A DNA stretch of 64,000 nucleotides from Streptomyces antnestii (GCF_004005495.1 NZ_RZYA01000010.1:62001-126000); one strand, 5' to 3'; counted from the first letter of the stretch, positions 53,517 to 62,397 are shown. A program made the numbers and translations. The notes: generated by a model from the letters alone, not told the origin.

Positions 53517-54051
53517 TCGCCGCCGGGTCCTCGGCCGCGCCCAGTTCGATCCGCCGGACCGCCGCGTCCACGACCCCCTGAAGGAGCATCGCCGCGAGCC
53601 GCGGCTCCTCGTGGCCCATCTCGCCGAGCGCCTCGACGATCATCGCGACCAGGCCGCCGTGCGCGGCGCGGATCTTCTCGCGGGCCCCGGAGTCCAGTTC
53701 GCTCGCCGAGATGGCGACGACGGCCCGGTGACGCCGGTCCCCCACCAGCGAGAGCTGTTCCCGCACGTACGCCTCGACCTTGCCCTCGGGATCGGCGGCC
53801 CGCTCCATCGCGGCGGAGACCTCCGCCGCCCACACGGGAAAGTCGACCTCGCAGAGCTCTTGCACGACGGCGGCCCGCGAGCGGAAGTACTCGTACACGG
53901 AGGACCGGGCGAGCCCGGTGCGTTCGGCGAGCGCGGGGAAGGTCAGCGCCTCCGTCCCGCCCTCGGACAGCAGGGTGCGCGCCGCGTCCAGAAGGGCGCC
54001 GCGCTGCATCGACCGGTGCTCGGCCACTGAGGCCGCTCGAATCCTTGGCAC
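53470..54051 (-). CDS. TetR family transcriptional regulator
   Basis: A 193-residue regulator from a GTG. The helix-turn-helix is at about residues 18-60 (GALLDAARTLLSEGGTEALT; LAERTGLARSSVYEYFRSRA). The ligand domain is Ala-rich and of unknown specificity. It converges with the M23-like gene, overlapping its 3' end by 47 bases, which could allow antisense effects. It lies between rpsB and whiG, a position I recognise from Streptomyces. Target genes are unknown. Confidence 0.85.
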   Translation of the reverse strand: MPRIRAASVAEHRSMQRGALLDAARTLLSEGGTEALTFPALAERTGLARSSVYEYFRSRAAVVQELCEVDFPVWAAEVSAAMERAADPEGKVEAYVREQLSLVGDRRHRAVVAISASELDSGAREKIRAAHGGLVAMIVEALGEMGHEEPRLAAMLLQGVVDAAVRRIELGAAEDPAAITEAAVSMALRGVRG

Positions 54052-54156
54052 GTCACCACTTTACGGACGGGACGCGCGCCGCGGGAGTCGTCCCGCCTGT
54101 GCACCGCCCCACGCTCACCGGCAGGGACGATTCCGCGCCGCGGGCGTCGCGGGCCG

Positions 54157-54993
54157 TCAGCGGCGGAAGCTCGCCAGCTTCGCGCGGAGCTGGAGGACGG
54201 ACTTGGTGTGGATCTGACTGACGCGGCTCTCGGTCACCCCGAGTACGTTGCCGATCTCCGCGAGGGTGAGGCCCTCGTAGTAGTAGAGCGTCACCACGGT
54301 CTTCTCGCGTTCCGGCAGCGTGTTGATCGCCCGCGCGAGATAGCGCCGCAGCTCGCGGTCCTCGGCGACCTCGACGGGGTTGTCCGCGGCCTGGTCCTCG
54401 AGCGTGTCCATGAGGCTGAGGCGGTCGCCGCTCTCACCGCCGGCGTGCAGCAGTTCCTCGAGCGCCACGACGTTCGCGAGGGACAACTGACTGAAGACCG
54501 CATGCAGTTCCTCGACCTTGATGCCGAGCTCCGCGGCCACCTCGCTCTCCGAGGGGGTCCGTCTCAGCTGCGCCTCGAGGGTGGCGTAGGCCCGCTCCAC
54601 ATTGCGCGCCTTCTGCCGTACGGAGCGCGGAATCCAGTCGAGCGCCCGGAGTTCGTCGATCATGGCGCCCCGGATCCGGGTGATCGCGTACGTCTCGAAC
54701 TTGATCTCGCGCTCGATGTCGAACTTCTCGATCGCGTCGATCAGTCCGAAGACCCCTGAGGACACGAAGTCGGCCTGTTCGACATTGGGCGGCAGGCCGA
54801 CGCTGACGCGGCCCGCGACGTACTTGACCAGCGGCGAGTAGTGCAGGATGAGCTGCTCGCGCAGCCGCCCGTCGCCCGTCGCCTTGTACGACCTCCACAG
54901 CTCCTCGAGCGACGAGGGAGCCGGAGGCCGCACGCTGCCACGGGCGGCGGGGGGAACCGCAGCCCGGTCAGACCCGGAGGTGTGCTGGGGCAT
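54157..54993 (-). CDS. whiG: RNA polymerase sigma factor WhiG
   Basis: A 278-residue FliA-like sigma factor that starts sporulation in Streptomyces aerial hyphae. Region 2 is seen in [40 protein letters not shown] and [20 protein letters not shown]; region 4 in [20 protein letters not shown] and [20 protein letters not shown]. The N-terminal arm [20 protein letters not shown] matches what I know of Streptomyces WhiG. The ATG at 54993 was chosen over a longer frame. Upstream is a 348-base non-coding stretch, then dprA. Confidence 0.96.
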   Translation of the reverse strand: MPQHTSGSDRAAVPPAARGSVRPPAPSSLEELWRSYKATGDGRLREQLILHYSPLVKYVAGRVSVGLPPNVEQADFVSSGVFGLIDAIEKFDIEREIKFETYAITRIRGAMIDELRALDWIPRSVRQKARNVERAYATLEAQLRRTPSESEVAAELGIKVEELHAVFSQLSLANVVALEELLHAGGESGDRLSLMDTLEDQAADNPVEVAEDRELRRYLARAINTLPEREKTVVTLYYYEGLTLAEIGNVLGVTESRVSQIHTKSVLQLRAKLASFRR

Positions 54994-55341
54994 TCGTCGC
55001 CTTGTGCCGTTCTGCCGTGGACTGGGGATGTGGGTGCCTGGCGCGGGACTGGTGCGGAAGGTCCCGAGTTGCCTGTCTGATGTTCGGTTACCGATCTGGT
55101 CGTCGTTGTTCTTCTTCGCCGGACTGATTCCGGATTGAACGGAACGAGCCGGAATCCTGGTGAGCGTAGCGTGACTGGAGAGTCGCAGTGTGCGAAGGCT
55201 ATGGGATCGCACGTGCGCAGATACGTTCCGTTGGGCGACTTGCACGGCCGTGTCCGTCGCTGTACGTGACGGGCCCGCATCGCCAACACCCCGTAATGCC
55301 AAGGGCTTCGGCCCGTCATCCGGACGGCGCAACACCCTCCG
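54994..55341 (-). other. Non-coding gap between dprA and whiG
   Basis: No gene is seen here. Near the dprA end an inverted repeat (55267-55275 with 55310-55318), enclosing a smaller GGGC stem, may end the dprA transcript. The rest is the likely whiG promoter and leader; a TACGCT hexamer on the minus strand near plus 55166-55171 fits a -10 pattern but has no clear -35. Confidence 0.4.
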
Positions 55342-56583
55342 TCACTGATCGTCCCCTTCGGGCAAGACAGGCTGGATCGCCTGGCGTGTCAACTGCCAGC
55401 CGTCGCCAAGTCGTTCGACGAACCCCAGTGAGCGCAGTTCGTACAACCTCCCGATCGCGTCGTCGACTCCGGTGCCCGCGGCCCGGGCGACGTCCCCGGC
55501 CCCGACCGCGCCGCGCGAGGGCAGCGCGGCCAGGACGGCGGCGGCGCCCGGCGCGAGCAGGTCGTGCGGCAGGACGGGGCCTCGGCGCGGCGGCGCCAGC
55601 TCCCCCATGTCCCCGACCAGCTCCATGACTTCCGCCGCATCGGTGACGAGAACGGCTTCCCCGCGTAGCAGTTCGTGCACCCCGGCGGAGCGGGTGCTCG
55701 TGACCGGTCCGGGCACCCCCATCGTGTGACGGCCGAGCCGCTGCGCCCAGCGCGCCGTGCCGAGCGCTCCGCTGCGGTAGGCGGCCTCCACGACGACGGT
55801 CCCCCTGGTCAGAGCGGCGATCACGCGGTTGCGGAGGATGAACCTGCTCCGTGTCGGATGATCACCAGGCGGCAACTCCGCGATGACGAGCCCCTGTTCC
55901 GCGATCCGCTCGATCAACTCGATGTGACCACGCGGGTAGGGCCGGTCGACGCCGCACGCGAGGACCGCCACGGTGGCGCCGCTCGCCCCGAGCGTTCCCC
56001 GGTGGGCGGCCGCGTCCACCCCGTACGCGCCGCCCGACACGACGACGCTGCCGCGCTCCGCGAGCCCCGCGCCGAGACTCGCCGCGACGCGCGCCCCGTA
56101 GTCCGTGCAGGCCCGCGCCCCCACGACCCCGACGGAGCGCAGCGCCCACATCCGCAGGGACGGCCGCCCTCGCACCCACAGGGCGACGGGGCGCGCGTCA
56201 CCGAGATCGTCCAGCTGGGCCGGCCACTCGGTGTCCCCGGGACACACGAGCCGCGCGCCCACTCCCGCCGCCAGCTCCAGATCCCGCTCGGGCCGCACAT
56301 CGGCCGCTCTGGCCCGCAGCCCCGCCCAGCGCCCGTCACTCACCCCGGGCAGAGGCGCCCCACCCCCGACGACCCGCCGCACGACCTCCTCGGCCCCGAA
56401 CTCCCGCAACCACCGCCCCACCACCTCGTCACCGGGCTCCACGATCCGGGTCAACGCGGCCCGCGCGAGCCGAGCCCCGTCACCCACCCCTGGCCCCTCG
56501 GAAACCCCTGCCCCACCGACAACTTCTGCCCCCACAAAAACTTCTGCCCCATCGGAACCTCCTGCCCCCTCCGAACCCCTCAC
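55342..56583 (-). CDS. dprA: DNA-processing protein A
   Basis: A 413-residue protein loading RecA on incoming single-stranded DNA during natural transformation; in non-competent bacteria its role is unclear. The Rossmann core is seen in VGVVGARACTDYGARVAASL, VVSGGAYGVDAAAHRGTLGA, ATVAVLACGVDRPYPRGHIE and ELPPGDHPTRSRFILRNRVI. A C-terminal winged helix follows (LPSRGAVGAGDVARAAGTGV). The GTG at 56583 overlaps the comM stop (GTGA). The first 30 residues are a hexapeptide repeat. Confidence 0.92.
   Translation of the reverse strand: MRGSEGAGGSDGAEVFVGAEVVGGAGVSEGPGVGDGARLARAALTRIVEPGDEVVGRWLREFGAEEVVRRVVGGGAPLPGVSDGRWAGLRARAADVRPERDLELAAGVGARLVCPGDTEWPAQLDDLGDARPVALWVRGRPSLRMWALRSVGVVGARACTDYGARVAASLGAGLAERGSVVVSGGAYGVDAAAHRGTLGASGATVAVLACGVDRPYPRGHIELIERIAEQGLVIAELPPGDHPTRSRFILRNRVIAALTRGTVVVEAAYRSGALGTARWAQRLGRHTMGVPGPVTSTRSAGVHELLRGEAVLVTDAAEVMELVGDMGELAPPRRGPVLPHDLLAPGAAAVLAALPSRGAVGAGDVARAAGTGVDDAIGRLYELRSLGFVERLGDGWQLTRQAIQPVLPEGDDQ
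56497..56568 (-). repeat. 18-base tandem repeat coding a hexapeptide in DprA
   Basis: Four consecutive 18-base units, with partial units on both sides, encode six-residue repeats of the form GAxxxx (GAGGSD, GAEVFV, GAEVVG, GAGVSE). They sit at the extreme N-terminus of DprA, directly after the coupled start codon. The repeat is locally richer in A/T than the rest of the gene, because of AAAAACTT/AACTT cores, and each unit contains a purine-rich GGGGCAG run. Confidence 0.85.
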
Positions 56584-58199
56584 GCCGGCCCCCCGATGGC
56601 CATGGCCACTCCGCGCGAGATCCCGGTGCGCAGCTGGAGCGCGAGTGCCACGTCCTGTGCGTGTGGTCGGTCGCGGCCGCAGAGGTCGGCCACGGTCCAC
56701 GCCACACGGAGTACCCGGTCGACCCCTCGGGCCGTCAGGAAGCCCCGTTCCAGATCGGTTTCGACCTCGTCCATGGCTCCTGGCAGCGCGGGCCACCGCA
56801 TGCGCAGCGCGTGCCCGGGCACTTCGCTGTTCGTCCGCCAGGGTGTGTCCGCGAGCCGGGCCGCGGCGCGCTCCCGGGCGGCCCGCACCCGCTCGCGGAC
56901 GACCAGCGTGCTCTCGCCCCGCGAGCCGCTCCCGGACAGTTCCGCGCGGGTGACGGGCTCCACGTCCACCTTGAGGTCGACCCGGTCGAGCAGGGGGCCG
57001 GAGAGCCGCGCCTGATAGCGGCGGACCGCCGCCGGCGGGCATTCGCAGCCGCCGCCCAAGAGCGAGTGGTTGCCGCACGGGCAGGGATTGGCGGCCAGGG
57101 CCATCAGGAAGCGGGCGGGCAGACGCACCACCCCCGCACTGCGGGCGATGACCACATGGCCCGACTCCAGCGGCTGGCGCAGCGCGTCGAGCGCCCGGCC
57201 GCTGAACTCCGGCGCCTCGTCCAGAAAAAGCACCCCTCTGTGGGACAACGACACCGCGCCCGGCCGCGGCATCCCCTGTCCGCCGCCGACGAGCGACTGC
57301 ATCGTCGCCGAGTGGTGGGGCGCGCAGTAGGGCGCGGCGTCGACCATCGGCTTGCCCGGCGGCAGCATCCCGGCCACCGAGTGGATGGCCGTCACTTCGA
57401 GAGCCTCCTCGCGGGTGAGCGGCGGCATGACCAGCGGGAGCCGCTCGGCGAGCATGGTCTTGCCGGCGCCCGGCGGACCTTGCAGGAGCACATGGTGGGC
57501 CCCGGCGGCCGCGACCTCGATCGCCGTGCGGGCGGCGCGCTGCCCGACGACATCGGCCAGATCGAGGATGTGGGCGTCGTGCGGCATCCCGGCGAGGCCC
57601 GCGCCGAGGCCCTGGCCCGGGATGCTGAGGCCCGCGAGCAGCGGATCGGGGCGTCCCGTCTCGTCCGGCGGCTCGTCCGGGACCGGCTCGTCCGTGAGGA
57701 CCGCGATGAGCTGGCGCAGGCTCCGTACGCCGAGGACGGAGACGCCCGGGACGAGCGCGGCCTCGCCGGCCGAGCACTCGGGGACCACGACCTGCTCGTA
57801 CCCCGCGTCGGCCGCGGCGAGGACGGCCGGGAGGATGCCGCGGACGGGCCGGACCCGGCCGTCGAGCCCCAGCTCGCCGATCATCACGACGTCGGCGAGG
57901 ACCCGCGGGTCGATCCGCTCGGCCGCGCCCAGTACGGCGCTGGCCACGGCGAGGTCGAATCCGCTGCCGCTCTTGGGCACGGAGGCCGGGCTGAGCCCCA
58001 CGGTGAGTTTCTTCTGCGGCCACTCGCCGCCGGAGTTCACGACCGCCGCCCTGACCCGGTCACGGCTCTCCGACAGGCTCTTGTCGGGCAGTCCGACCAG
58101 GGTGAACGCGGCGACCCCTGGCTCGAGGTCGGCCTGGACCTCGACGACGACGCCCTCGACCCCGACGAGGGCCACGGAACACGTACGCGCGAATCCCAT
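56580..58199 (-). CDS. comM: YifB/ComM family Mg chelatase-like AAA ATPase
   Basis: A 539-residue protein. The N-terminal domain begins [20 protein letters not shown], followed by TLVGLPDKSLSESRDRVRAA and KKLTVGLSPASVPKSGSGFD. The AAA part has Walker A GPPGAGKT near residue 240 and Walker B FLDEAPEF. A zinc-like CPCG motif is in ANPCPCGNHSL, and the C-terminal domain has ARGVDRVLRVAWTVADLCGR. ComM-type helicases promote branch migration in homologous recombination and transformation. The yraN stop overlaps its start by one base. Confidence 0.94.
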   Translation of the reverse strand: MGFARTCSVALVGVEGVVVEVQADLEPGVAAFTLVGLPDKSLSESRDRVRAAVVNSGGEWPQKKLTVGLSPASVPKSGSGFDLAVASAVLGAAERIDPRVLADVVMIGELGLDGRVRPVRGILPAVLAAADAGYEQVVVPECSAGEAALVPGVSVLGVRSLRQLIAVLTDEPVPDEPPDETGRPDPLLAGLSIPGQGLGAGLAGMPHDAHILDLADVVGQRAARTAIEVAAAGAHHVLLQGPPGAGKTMLAERLPLVMPPLTREEALEVTAIHSVAGMLPPGKPMVDAAPYCAPHHSATMQSLVGGGQGMPRPGAVSLSHRGVLFLDEAPEFSGRALDALRQPLESGHVVIARSAGVVRLPARFLMALAANPCPCGNHSLLGGGCECPPAAVRRYQARLSGPLLDRVDLKVDVEPVTRAELSGSGSRGESTLVVRERVRAARERAAARLADTPWRTNSEVPGHALRMRWPALPGAMDEVETDLERGFLTARGVDRVLRVAWTVADLCGRDRPHAQDVALALQLRTGISRGVAMAIGGPA

Positions 58200-58582
58200 C
58201 AGGCCACCCCCCGCGCGTGCTCGACGACGGGTGCGCCGCGGGCCGGCAGCAGGACCCCGACCAGATCGATGCGTACGCCGCCGGGTGGCGCTCCCCCGTG
58301 TTCCTGCACCCAGCGCTGTGCGAGGTCGCGCAGCCGCTGTGCCTTGACGGGGGTCACCGCGGCCATCGGATGTTCGTAGTTCCCGGCGGGGCCGGTCGCC
58401 CTGCGGGTCTTCACCTCGCAGACGACGAGGGCGTCGCCCTCCCGGGCGACGATGTCGATCTCACCGGTCCTGCCCGCGCGCCAGTTGCGCTCGATGACCG
58501 TCATTCCGGACTCGGCCAGCCGCCGTGCGGCCAGCTCCTCGCCGTACCTGCCGAGTGCGTTGCGTGCCCTGGACGCGTTCAT
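58199..58582 (-). CDS. yraN: YraN family (UPF0102) endonuclease-like protein
   Basis: A 127-residue protein of the restriction-endonuclease-like fold. It starts [20 protein letters not shown] with GGAGG ten bases upstream. The conserved residues are in [20 protein letters not shown] and [13 protein letters not shown], where the E/D and E-x-K positions match a nuclease site. Function is unproven; it is regularly next to comM and dprA, as here, suggesting a role in DNA uptake or recombination. Confidence 0.93.
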   Translation of the reverse strand: MNASRARNALGRYGEELAARRLAESGMTVIERNWRAGRTGEIDIVAREGDALVVCEVKTRRATGPAGNYEHPMAAVTPVKAQRLRDLAQRWVQEHGGAPPGGVRIDLVGVLLPARGAPVVEHARGVA

Positions 58583-58651
58583 GTCGGCACCACCTCCGAC
58601 GCCCACGCTGAGGCATGGGCGCCGAAGAAGTGGATCTTGGTGCACTACTCA

Positions 58652-58669
58652 CGGGTTGTGGACAACCCG
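58652..58669. terminator. Inverted repeat containing a DnaA-box match
   Basis: CGGGTTGT and ACAACCCG (58652-58659 and 58662-58669) flank a two-base centre, between the DUF2469 and yraN genes. The minus strand includes TTGTCCACA, an exact Streptomyces DnaA box. A second short dyad (CCGGTC/GACCGG) follows. It may act as a weak terminator or binding site. Confidence 0.35.
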
Positions 58670-58711
58670 GTCACCCGACCCGGCGACCGGAACCCGTCCG
58701 AAACTCGTCAC

Positions 58712-59020
58712 TCAGCCACCCGGAAGCTCCAGGTCACTCTTGTTCAGCTCCTCGATATTCACGTCCTTGAACGTGAGTACCCGTACCTGCTTCACGAAGC
58801 GTGCGGGCCTGTACATGTCCCAGACCCAGGCATCCGCCATGGACACCTCGAAGAAAACCTCACCCTGGACCGAGTGCACCTGCATCTCGTAGTCGTTGGT
58901 GAGATAGAAGCGCCGTTCGGTCTCGATCACATATTTGAACAGACCGACGACGTCGCGGTACTCCCGGTAGAGCTTCAGCTCCATCTCGGTCTCGTACTTC
59001 TCGAGGTCCTCGGCGCTCAT
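58712..59020 (-). CDS. DUF2469 protein
   Basis: A 102-residue acidic protein, starting MSAEDLEKYETEMELKLYRE, with GGGGAA in its ribosome site. The block FKYVIETERRFYLTNDYEMQ then FFEVSMADAWVWDMYRPARF is the actinobacterial DUF2469 signature. No catalytic residues are apparent, and function is unknown. It is regularly found between NUDIX and yraN genes in actinobacteria, as here. Confidence 0.93.
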   Translation of the reverse strand: MSAEDLEKYETEMELKLYREYRDVVGLFKYVIETERRFYLTNDYEMQVHSVQGEVFFEVSMADAWVWDMYRPARFVKQVRVLTFKDVNIEELNKSDLELPGG

Positions 59021-59075
59021 GGCATGTTCCCCTTCAGCCGTGCGTCCCCCTATTGTGCGTCAGCCCCGCGGGCCT

Positions 59076-59597
59076 CTAGACGATTTCCGTGTCGAGGACT
59101 TCGGGGCGACTCGGGGGACCCTCGTCGAGCAGCCGTCGCAGCAGCCCGGCGAGCCTGGTCGGATACACCGTCTCATGTGCCTCGGTCAGTTCCCGGCACG
59201 TCCACCAACGTGCTCCGGCGACACTGCGCCGCTCCAGGTCCGTCAGGCCCTCGCCGACGATCTCCGCCTCGGCCACCGCCGCGGTCGTACGGGCCAGGAA
59301 GAACCACTCGTGCTGGTCCCAGCGCCGGCCGGCGAACGGGAAGGAGCAGGTGCGCTCCCACAGGACCGGGCCGAGCTCGACGTCGGTGATGCCCGTCTCC
59401 TCCGCGAGCTCGCGCAGCGCGGCCTGCTCATGGGTCTCGTCGCCCTCCAGGCCGCCTCCCGGGGTGAACCACCAGTCGTCGGCGGTGTCCCCCGGCTCGT
59501 GCCCATGCAGCAGCAGTACGCGGTCGTCGGGGTCGAGCAGGACGACCCGTGCGACCTTGCGCGGCTCCCGGCCGATGCCGGTCGGTTCAGCCTGCAA
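59076..59597 (-). CDS. NUDIX hydrolase
   Basis: A 173-residue hydrolase from a TTG start with GGGAG seven bases upstream. The Nudix box GX5EX7REUXEEXGU is intact in GGGLEGDETHEQAALRELAE followed by ETGI (about residues 47-70). The C-terminus RWWTCRELTEAHETVYPTRL shapes substrate choice, which is unknown; nucleotide diphosphates are the typical class. It overlaps the sipZ stop by 11 bases, so it is coupled to the signal peptidase run. Confidence 0.9.
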   Translation of the reverse strand: MQAEPTGIGREPRKVARVVLLDPDDRVLLLHGHEPGDTADDWWFTPGGGLEGDETHEQAALRELAEETGITDVELGPVLWERTCSFPFAGRRWDQHEWFFLARTTAAVAEAEIVGEGLTDLERRSVAGARWWTCRELTEAHETVYPTRLAGLLRRLLDEGPPSRPEVLDTEIV

Positions 59598-60342
59598 GGG
59601 CCCGCTCCCGCTCCGAGGCGCCCGCCCGGCCGCGGCTGCGGCCCGAGCGCTTGGCGATCGGCCCGTACGCGGCGCCGCCGAGCACCAGGACCGCGCCCGC
59701 GACCACGGCGCCCAGGACCAGCTGCAGGGGGCCCGGCTGCGAGATCCCGCCCGGCAGCGACTCGAAGTTCGTGGGCCGCGCGAGCATGCCGTTCATCGGC
59801 CAGGCCACGGCGTCGACCCGGGCGGCCACCGCGCTGCGCGGCACCGTGCCATGGTTCGAGTCGCCGATGTGCACGCTGGAGTCGAGGGAGCCGCTGCGCT
59901 CGTCACCGAGCAGGAACAGGCGTCCCTCGGGGACCGTGGTGGACGGGATACCCGTGGCCGAAGCGCCCTGCCCCTTGGGGAGATACGGTTCGTCGATCTG
60001 CTTGCCGTTGACCGTCAGCTTGCCCGCCTGGCAGCAGGCGATCTTGTCGCCGCCGACACCGACGACGCGCTTGACCATGGGCATGTCGCCCCAGGTCGCG
60101 TCCGTGAAGACGACGACGTCGCCGCGCTTCACCTCACTGCCGTCGATCCGCTGTGCGAGGACCCGGTCACCCGCTCCGATCGTCGGCGTCATCGACTCGG
60201 TGGGCACGGTGTACGGCTGGTACACGATGGCGCCCCACACGAACCCGCCCAGGAACAGCACACAGCCGAGGGCCACGGCCAACCCCGACAGCGTGCTGCC
60301 GAGCCGACCCTGGCCCTCGTCCGTACGATGTGTCCTGCTCAT
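59587..60342 (-). CDS. sipZ: Type I signal peptidase SipZ
   Basis: A 251-residue membrane peptidase. After one N-terminal helix the catalytic Ser 50 lies in PYTVPTESMTPT; Lys 91 is in MVKRVVGVGGD. A second hydrophobic segment near the C-terminus (LVLGAVVAGAVLVLGGAAYG) makes two membrane passes. It cleaves Sec and Tat signal peptides. It is the last of four tandem signal peptidase genes, a layout typical of Streptomyces, in which SipZ has one extra feature, no long basic N-terminal tail. Confidence 0.93.
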   Translation of the reverse strand: MSRTHRTDEGQGRLGSTLSGLAVALGCVLFLGGFVWGAIVYQPYTVPTESMTPTIGAGDRVLAQRIDGSEVKRGDVVVFTDATWGDMPMVKRVVGVGGDKIACCQAGKLTVNGKQIDEPYLPKGQGASATGIPSTTVPEGRLFLLGDERSGSLDSSVHIGDSNHGTVPRSAVAARVDAVAWPMNGMLARPTNFESLPGGISQPGPLQLVLGAVVAGAVLVLGGAAYGPIAKRSGRSRGRAGASERERALAG

Positions 60343-60401
60343 CCCAGTTGCTCCCCGCCTCGGAGATTCGCCGTGGAAGATCGGCGATCTGGGACGGCAC
60401 C

Positions 60402-61391
60402 CTACCCGGCGGTGTTCGCCTCAGAAACCCGGGTGTTCCCCTGGGTAAGCCGGCGCCTGCGCCAGAGGACGAGCGGTGCGGCGCCCGCGAGCCCGAGCAC
60501 GCCCGGAGCCGCGCCCATCGCGGTCTTGACGCCCGGCTGGTCGAACGTGTCCGGCACCGGCAGCGTGGCCCAGCGAGTGGGCGGCCAGGCGACGACGATC
60601 GCACGGCCCACGACGTTGTCCACGGGGACGAAGCCCTGGTGGCTGTCCTGCTGGTGGTACCGGGAGTCCATGGAGTCCTGGCGGTGGTCGCCCATGACCC
60701 AAACTTTGCCGATGGGCACGGTCACCTTGAACTTGCCGCCCATGTTGTCGTCGCTGCACGGGGTGTTCCCGGCGTAGACGTAGGGCTCGTTCAGTGCCTT
60801 GCCGTTGACCTTGAGCGGGCCGGTCCCGTTGCACTCGACGGTGTCGCCGCTGACGCCGATGACCCGCTTGATGAGGTCCTTCTCGTTCGTGGACGGCATG
60901 AGGCCGATCCAGCCGAGGACGCGCTGCACCGGGTTCGGCTCGGCCGTCGGCTCGTCCTTCAGCCAGCCGTCCGGGTCGTGGAAGACGATGACCTCGCCGC
61001 GCTCCGGCTCGGCGCCGAACCACGGGGTCAGCTTGTCGACGAGCACCCGGTCGCCGATCTGCAGGGTGTTCTCCATCGAAGCCGACGGGATCGAAAACGC
61101 CTGGACCAGGAACGTCTTGATCACCAGCGCCAGGACCAGCGCGATGACCACGAGGAGCGGAAGCTCCTTCCAGAAGGAGCGGGGCTTCTTGGGAGCCCGC
61201 CCTCCGGCCCTGCTCCCGCCGCCCGAACCGCCCGCACCGCCGCCCGGGCCACCGCCGGGTCCTTCACCGTCCATGTCGTCACTCTCGAGGTTCACAGCGC
61301 CCGTCGCGGCCCGTCCCGCTCCGTCGTCGGACCGCCCGGGCTGCTCGTCGGGCCCATGCCCTGACCGTGCGCCGACCGCCAAGTCCCCCAC
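60402..61391 (-). CDS. sipY: Type I signal peptidase SipY
   Basis: About 329 residues from the GTG at 61391, with GAGGAG five bases upstream (MGDLAVGARSGHG). A Gly/Asp-rich tail of about 70 residues precedes the anchor helix (ELPLLVVIALVLALVIKTFL). Catalytic Ser 105 is in IPSASMENTL and Lys 175 in DLIKRVIGVSGD. The C-terminal helix lies before RRRRLTQGNT. Its start lies inside the 3' end of sipX; an ATG at 61274 just after the sipX stop is an alternative, which would shorten the tail. Confidence 0.9.
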   Translation of the reverse strand: MGDLAVGARSGHGPDEQPGRSDDGAGRAATGAVNLESDDMDGEGPGGGPGGGAGGSGGGSRAGGRAPKKPRSFWKELPLLVVIALVLALVIKTFLVQAFSIPSASMENTLQIGDRVLVDKLTPWFGAEPERGEVIVFHDPDGWLKDEPTAEPNPVQRVLGWIGLMPSTNEKDLIKRVIGVSGDTVECNGTGPLKVNGKALNEPYVYAGNTPCSDDNMGGKFKVTVPIGKVWVMGDHRQDSMDSRYHQQDSHQGFVPVDNVVGRAIVVAWPPTRWATLPVPDTFDQPGVKTAMGAAPGVLGLAGAAPLVLWRRRRLTQGNTRVSEANTAG

Positions 61392-62397
61392 ATCCACTCC
61401 TCACTCCGTGCCGCTGCCTGTCCCATACGCGATGCAGGCCCACCACTCCCATAACGAGCGGGAGTTCCGCAGGGCTCGGGAGAGGGATCAATCCGTTCAG
61501 ATCCGCGGGGGCCACCCTATGCGACCGCCGCGGGGCTGCGACCGCCCCGTTCTGCGCGTCGGCCACCGAGGCGTACGTGTCCGGCTCCTTCAGCATCCGC
61601 CAGTGACCGACCGGCCAGGCGATCACGCGGGCCCGGCCCACCACCGACTCCTCCGAGACGGTGCCGGCGAACGCCTCCGTGCGGTGGAAGCGGGAGTCGG
61701 CCGAATTCGAGCGGTGGTCACCCAGCACGAACAGACGCCCCTTCGGCACCTTGACCTCGAAGTCGAACTTGGAGGGCACGTCACCGGGATGGATGTACGG
61801 CTCGTTCAGAGGCGTCCCGTTGACCGTGATCCGGCCCTGCTTGTCGCAGCACTTGACGGTGTCGCCGCCGACCGCGACGACCCTCTTGATGAGGTCGCGT
61901 TCGTCGTCGGACGGCAGAAGGCCGATCCAGGTGAGACCTTCCTTCACCTGCTTGACGCCGACGGGCGCGTCCTTCTTCGTGCCCTGTTCCTGTTCCAGCC
62001 ACTTGCCGGGGTCCTTGAAGACCACGACGTCGCCGCGGTGCGGCTTCGCGCCGAACCACGGAGTGAGCTTGTCGACGAGGACCCGGTCGCCGATCCGGAT
62101 CGTCTGCTCCATGGAGCCCGACGGGATCACGAACGCCTGGACGAGGAACGTCTTCAGGACGAGTGCTATCAGCAGCGCCACGCCTATGAGGAGAGGGATC
62201 TCCTTGATCGCGGAACGCTGTCGGCGCCGCTTGACCTTGCGTGCCAGTTTCCGCCGCTCCGCGCGGCCCGGCAGCGCGGGCTCGCCGGCGCGACGCGTCC
62301 CGGTGGGCAGACGGGTGTCGCCACCTGCGCGACGCCTCCCGCCCGGCCGGCCCGTGTCGCCGCCCCCGCGGGAAGGAGCGCGTCCGCGGTTACCCAT
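61279..62397 (-). CDS. sipX: Type I signal peptidase SipX
   Basis: A 372-residue enzyme. A very basic 62-residue tail (ERRKLARKVKRRRQRSAIKE) precedes the anchor helix. Catalytic Ser 95 is in IPSGSMEQTI and Lys 171 in RDLIKRVVAVGGD. The last 50 residues, GVRSGCGGLGGRRTVRAWAR and following, are Arg/Gly-rich, unlike a normal C-terminal anchor, and overlap sipY in another frame by about 110 bases. The start codon overlaps the sipW stop by eight bases. A shorter native end or a frameshift is possible. Confidence 0.88.
   Translation of the reverse strand: MGNRGRAPSRGGGDTGRPGGRRRAGGDTRLPTGTRRAGEPALPGRAERRKLARKVKRRRQRSAIKEIPLLIGVALLIALVLKTFLVQAFVIPSGSMEQTIRIGDRVLVDKLTPWFGAKPHRGDVVVFKDPGKWLEQEQGTKKDAPVGVKQVKEGLTWIGLLPSDDERDLIKRVVAVGGDTVKCCDKQGRITVNGTPLNEPYIHPGDVPSKFDFEVKVPKGRLFVLGDHRSNSADSRFHRTEAFAGTVSEESVVGRARVIAWPVGHWRMLKEPDTYASVADAQNGAVAAPRRSHRVAPADLNGLIPLPSPAELPLVMGVVGLHRVWDRQRHGVRSGCGGLGGRRTVRAWARRAARAVRRRSGTGRDGRCEPRE

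Noticed and set aside
55342-58023. An 893-residue DprA
   Set aside because: The upstream part is comM in another frame; the coupled GTG at 56583 gives a normal start.
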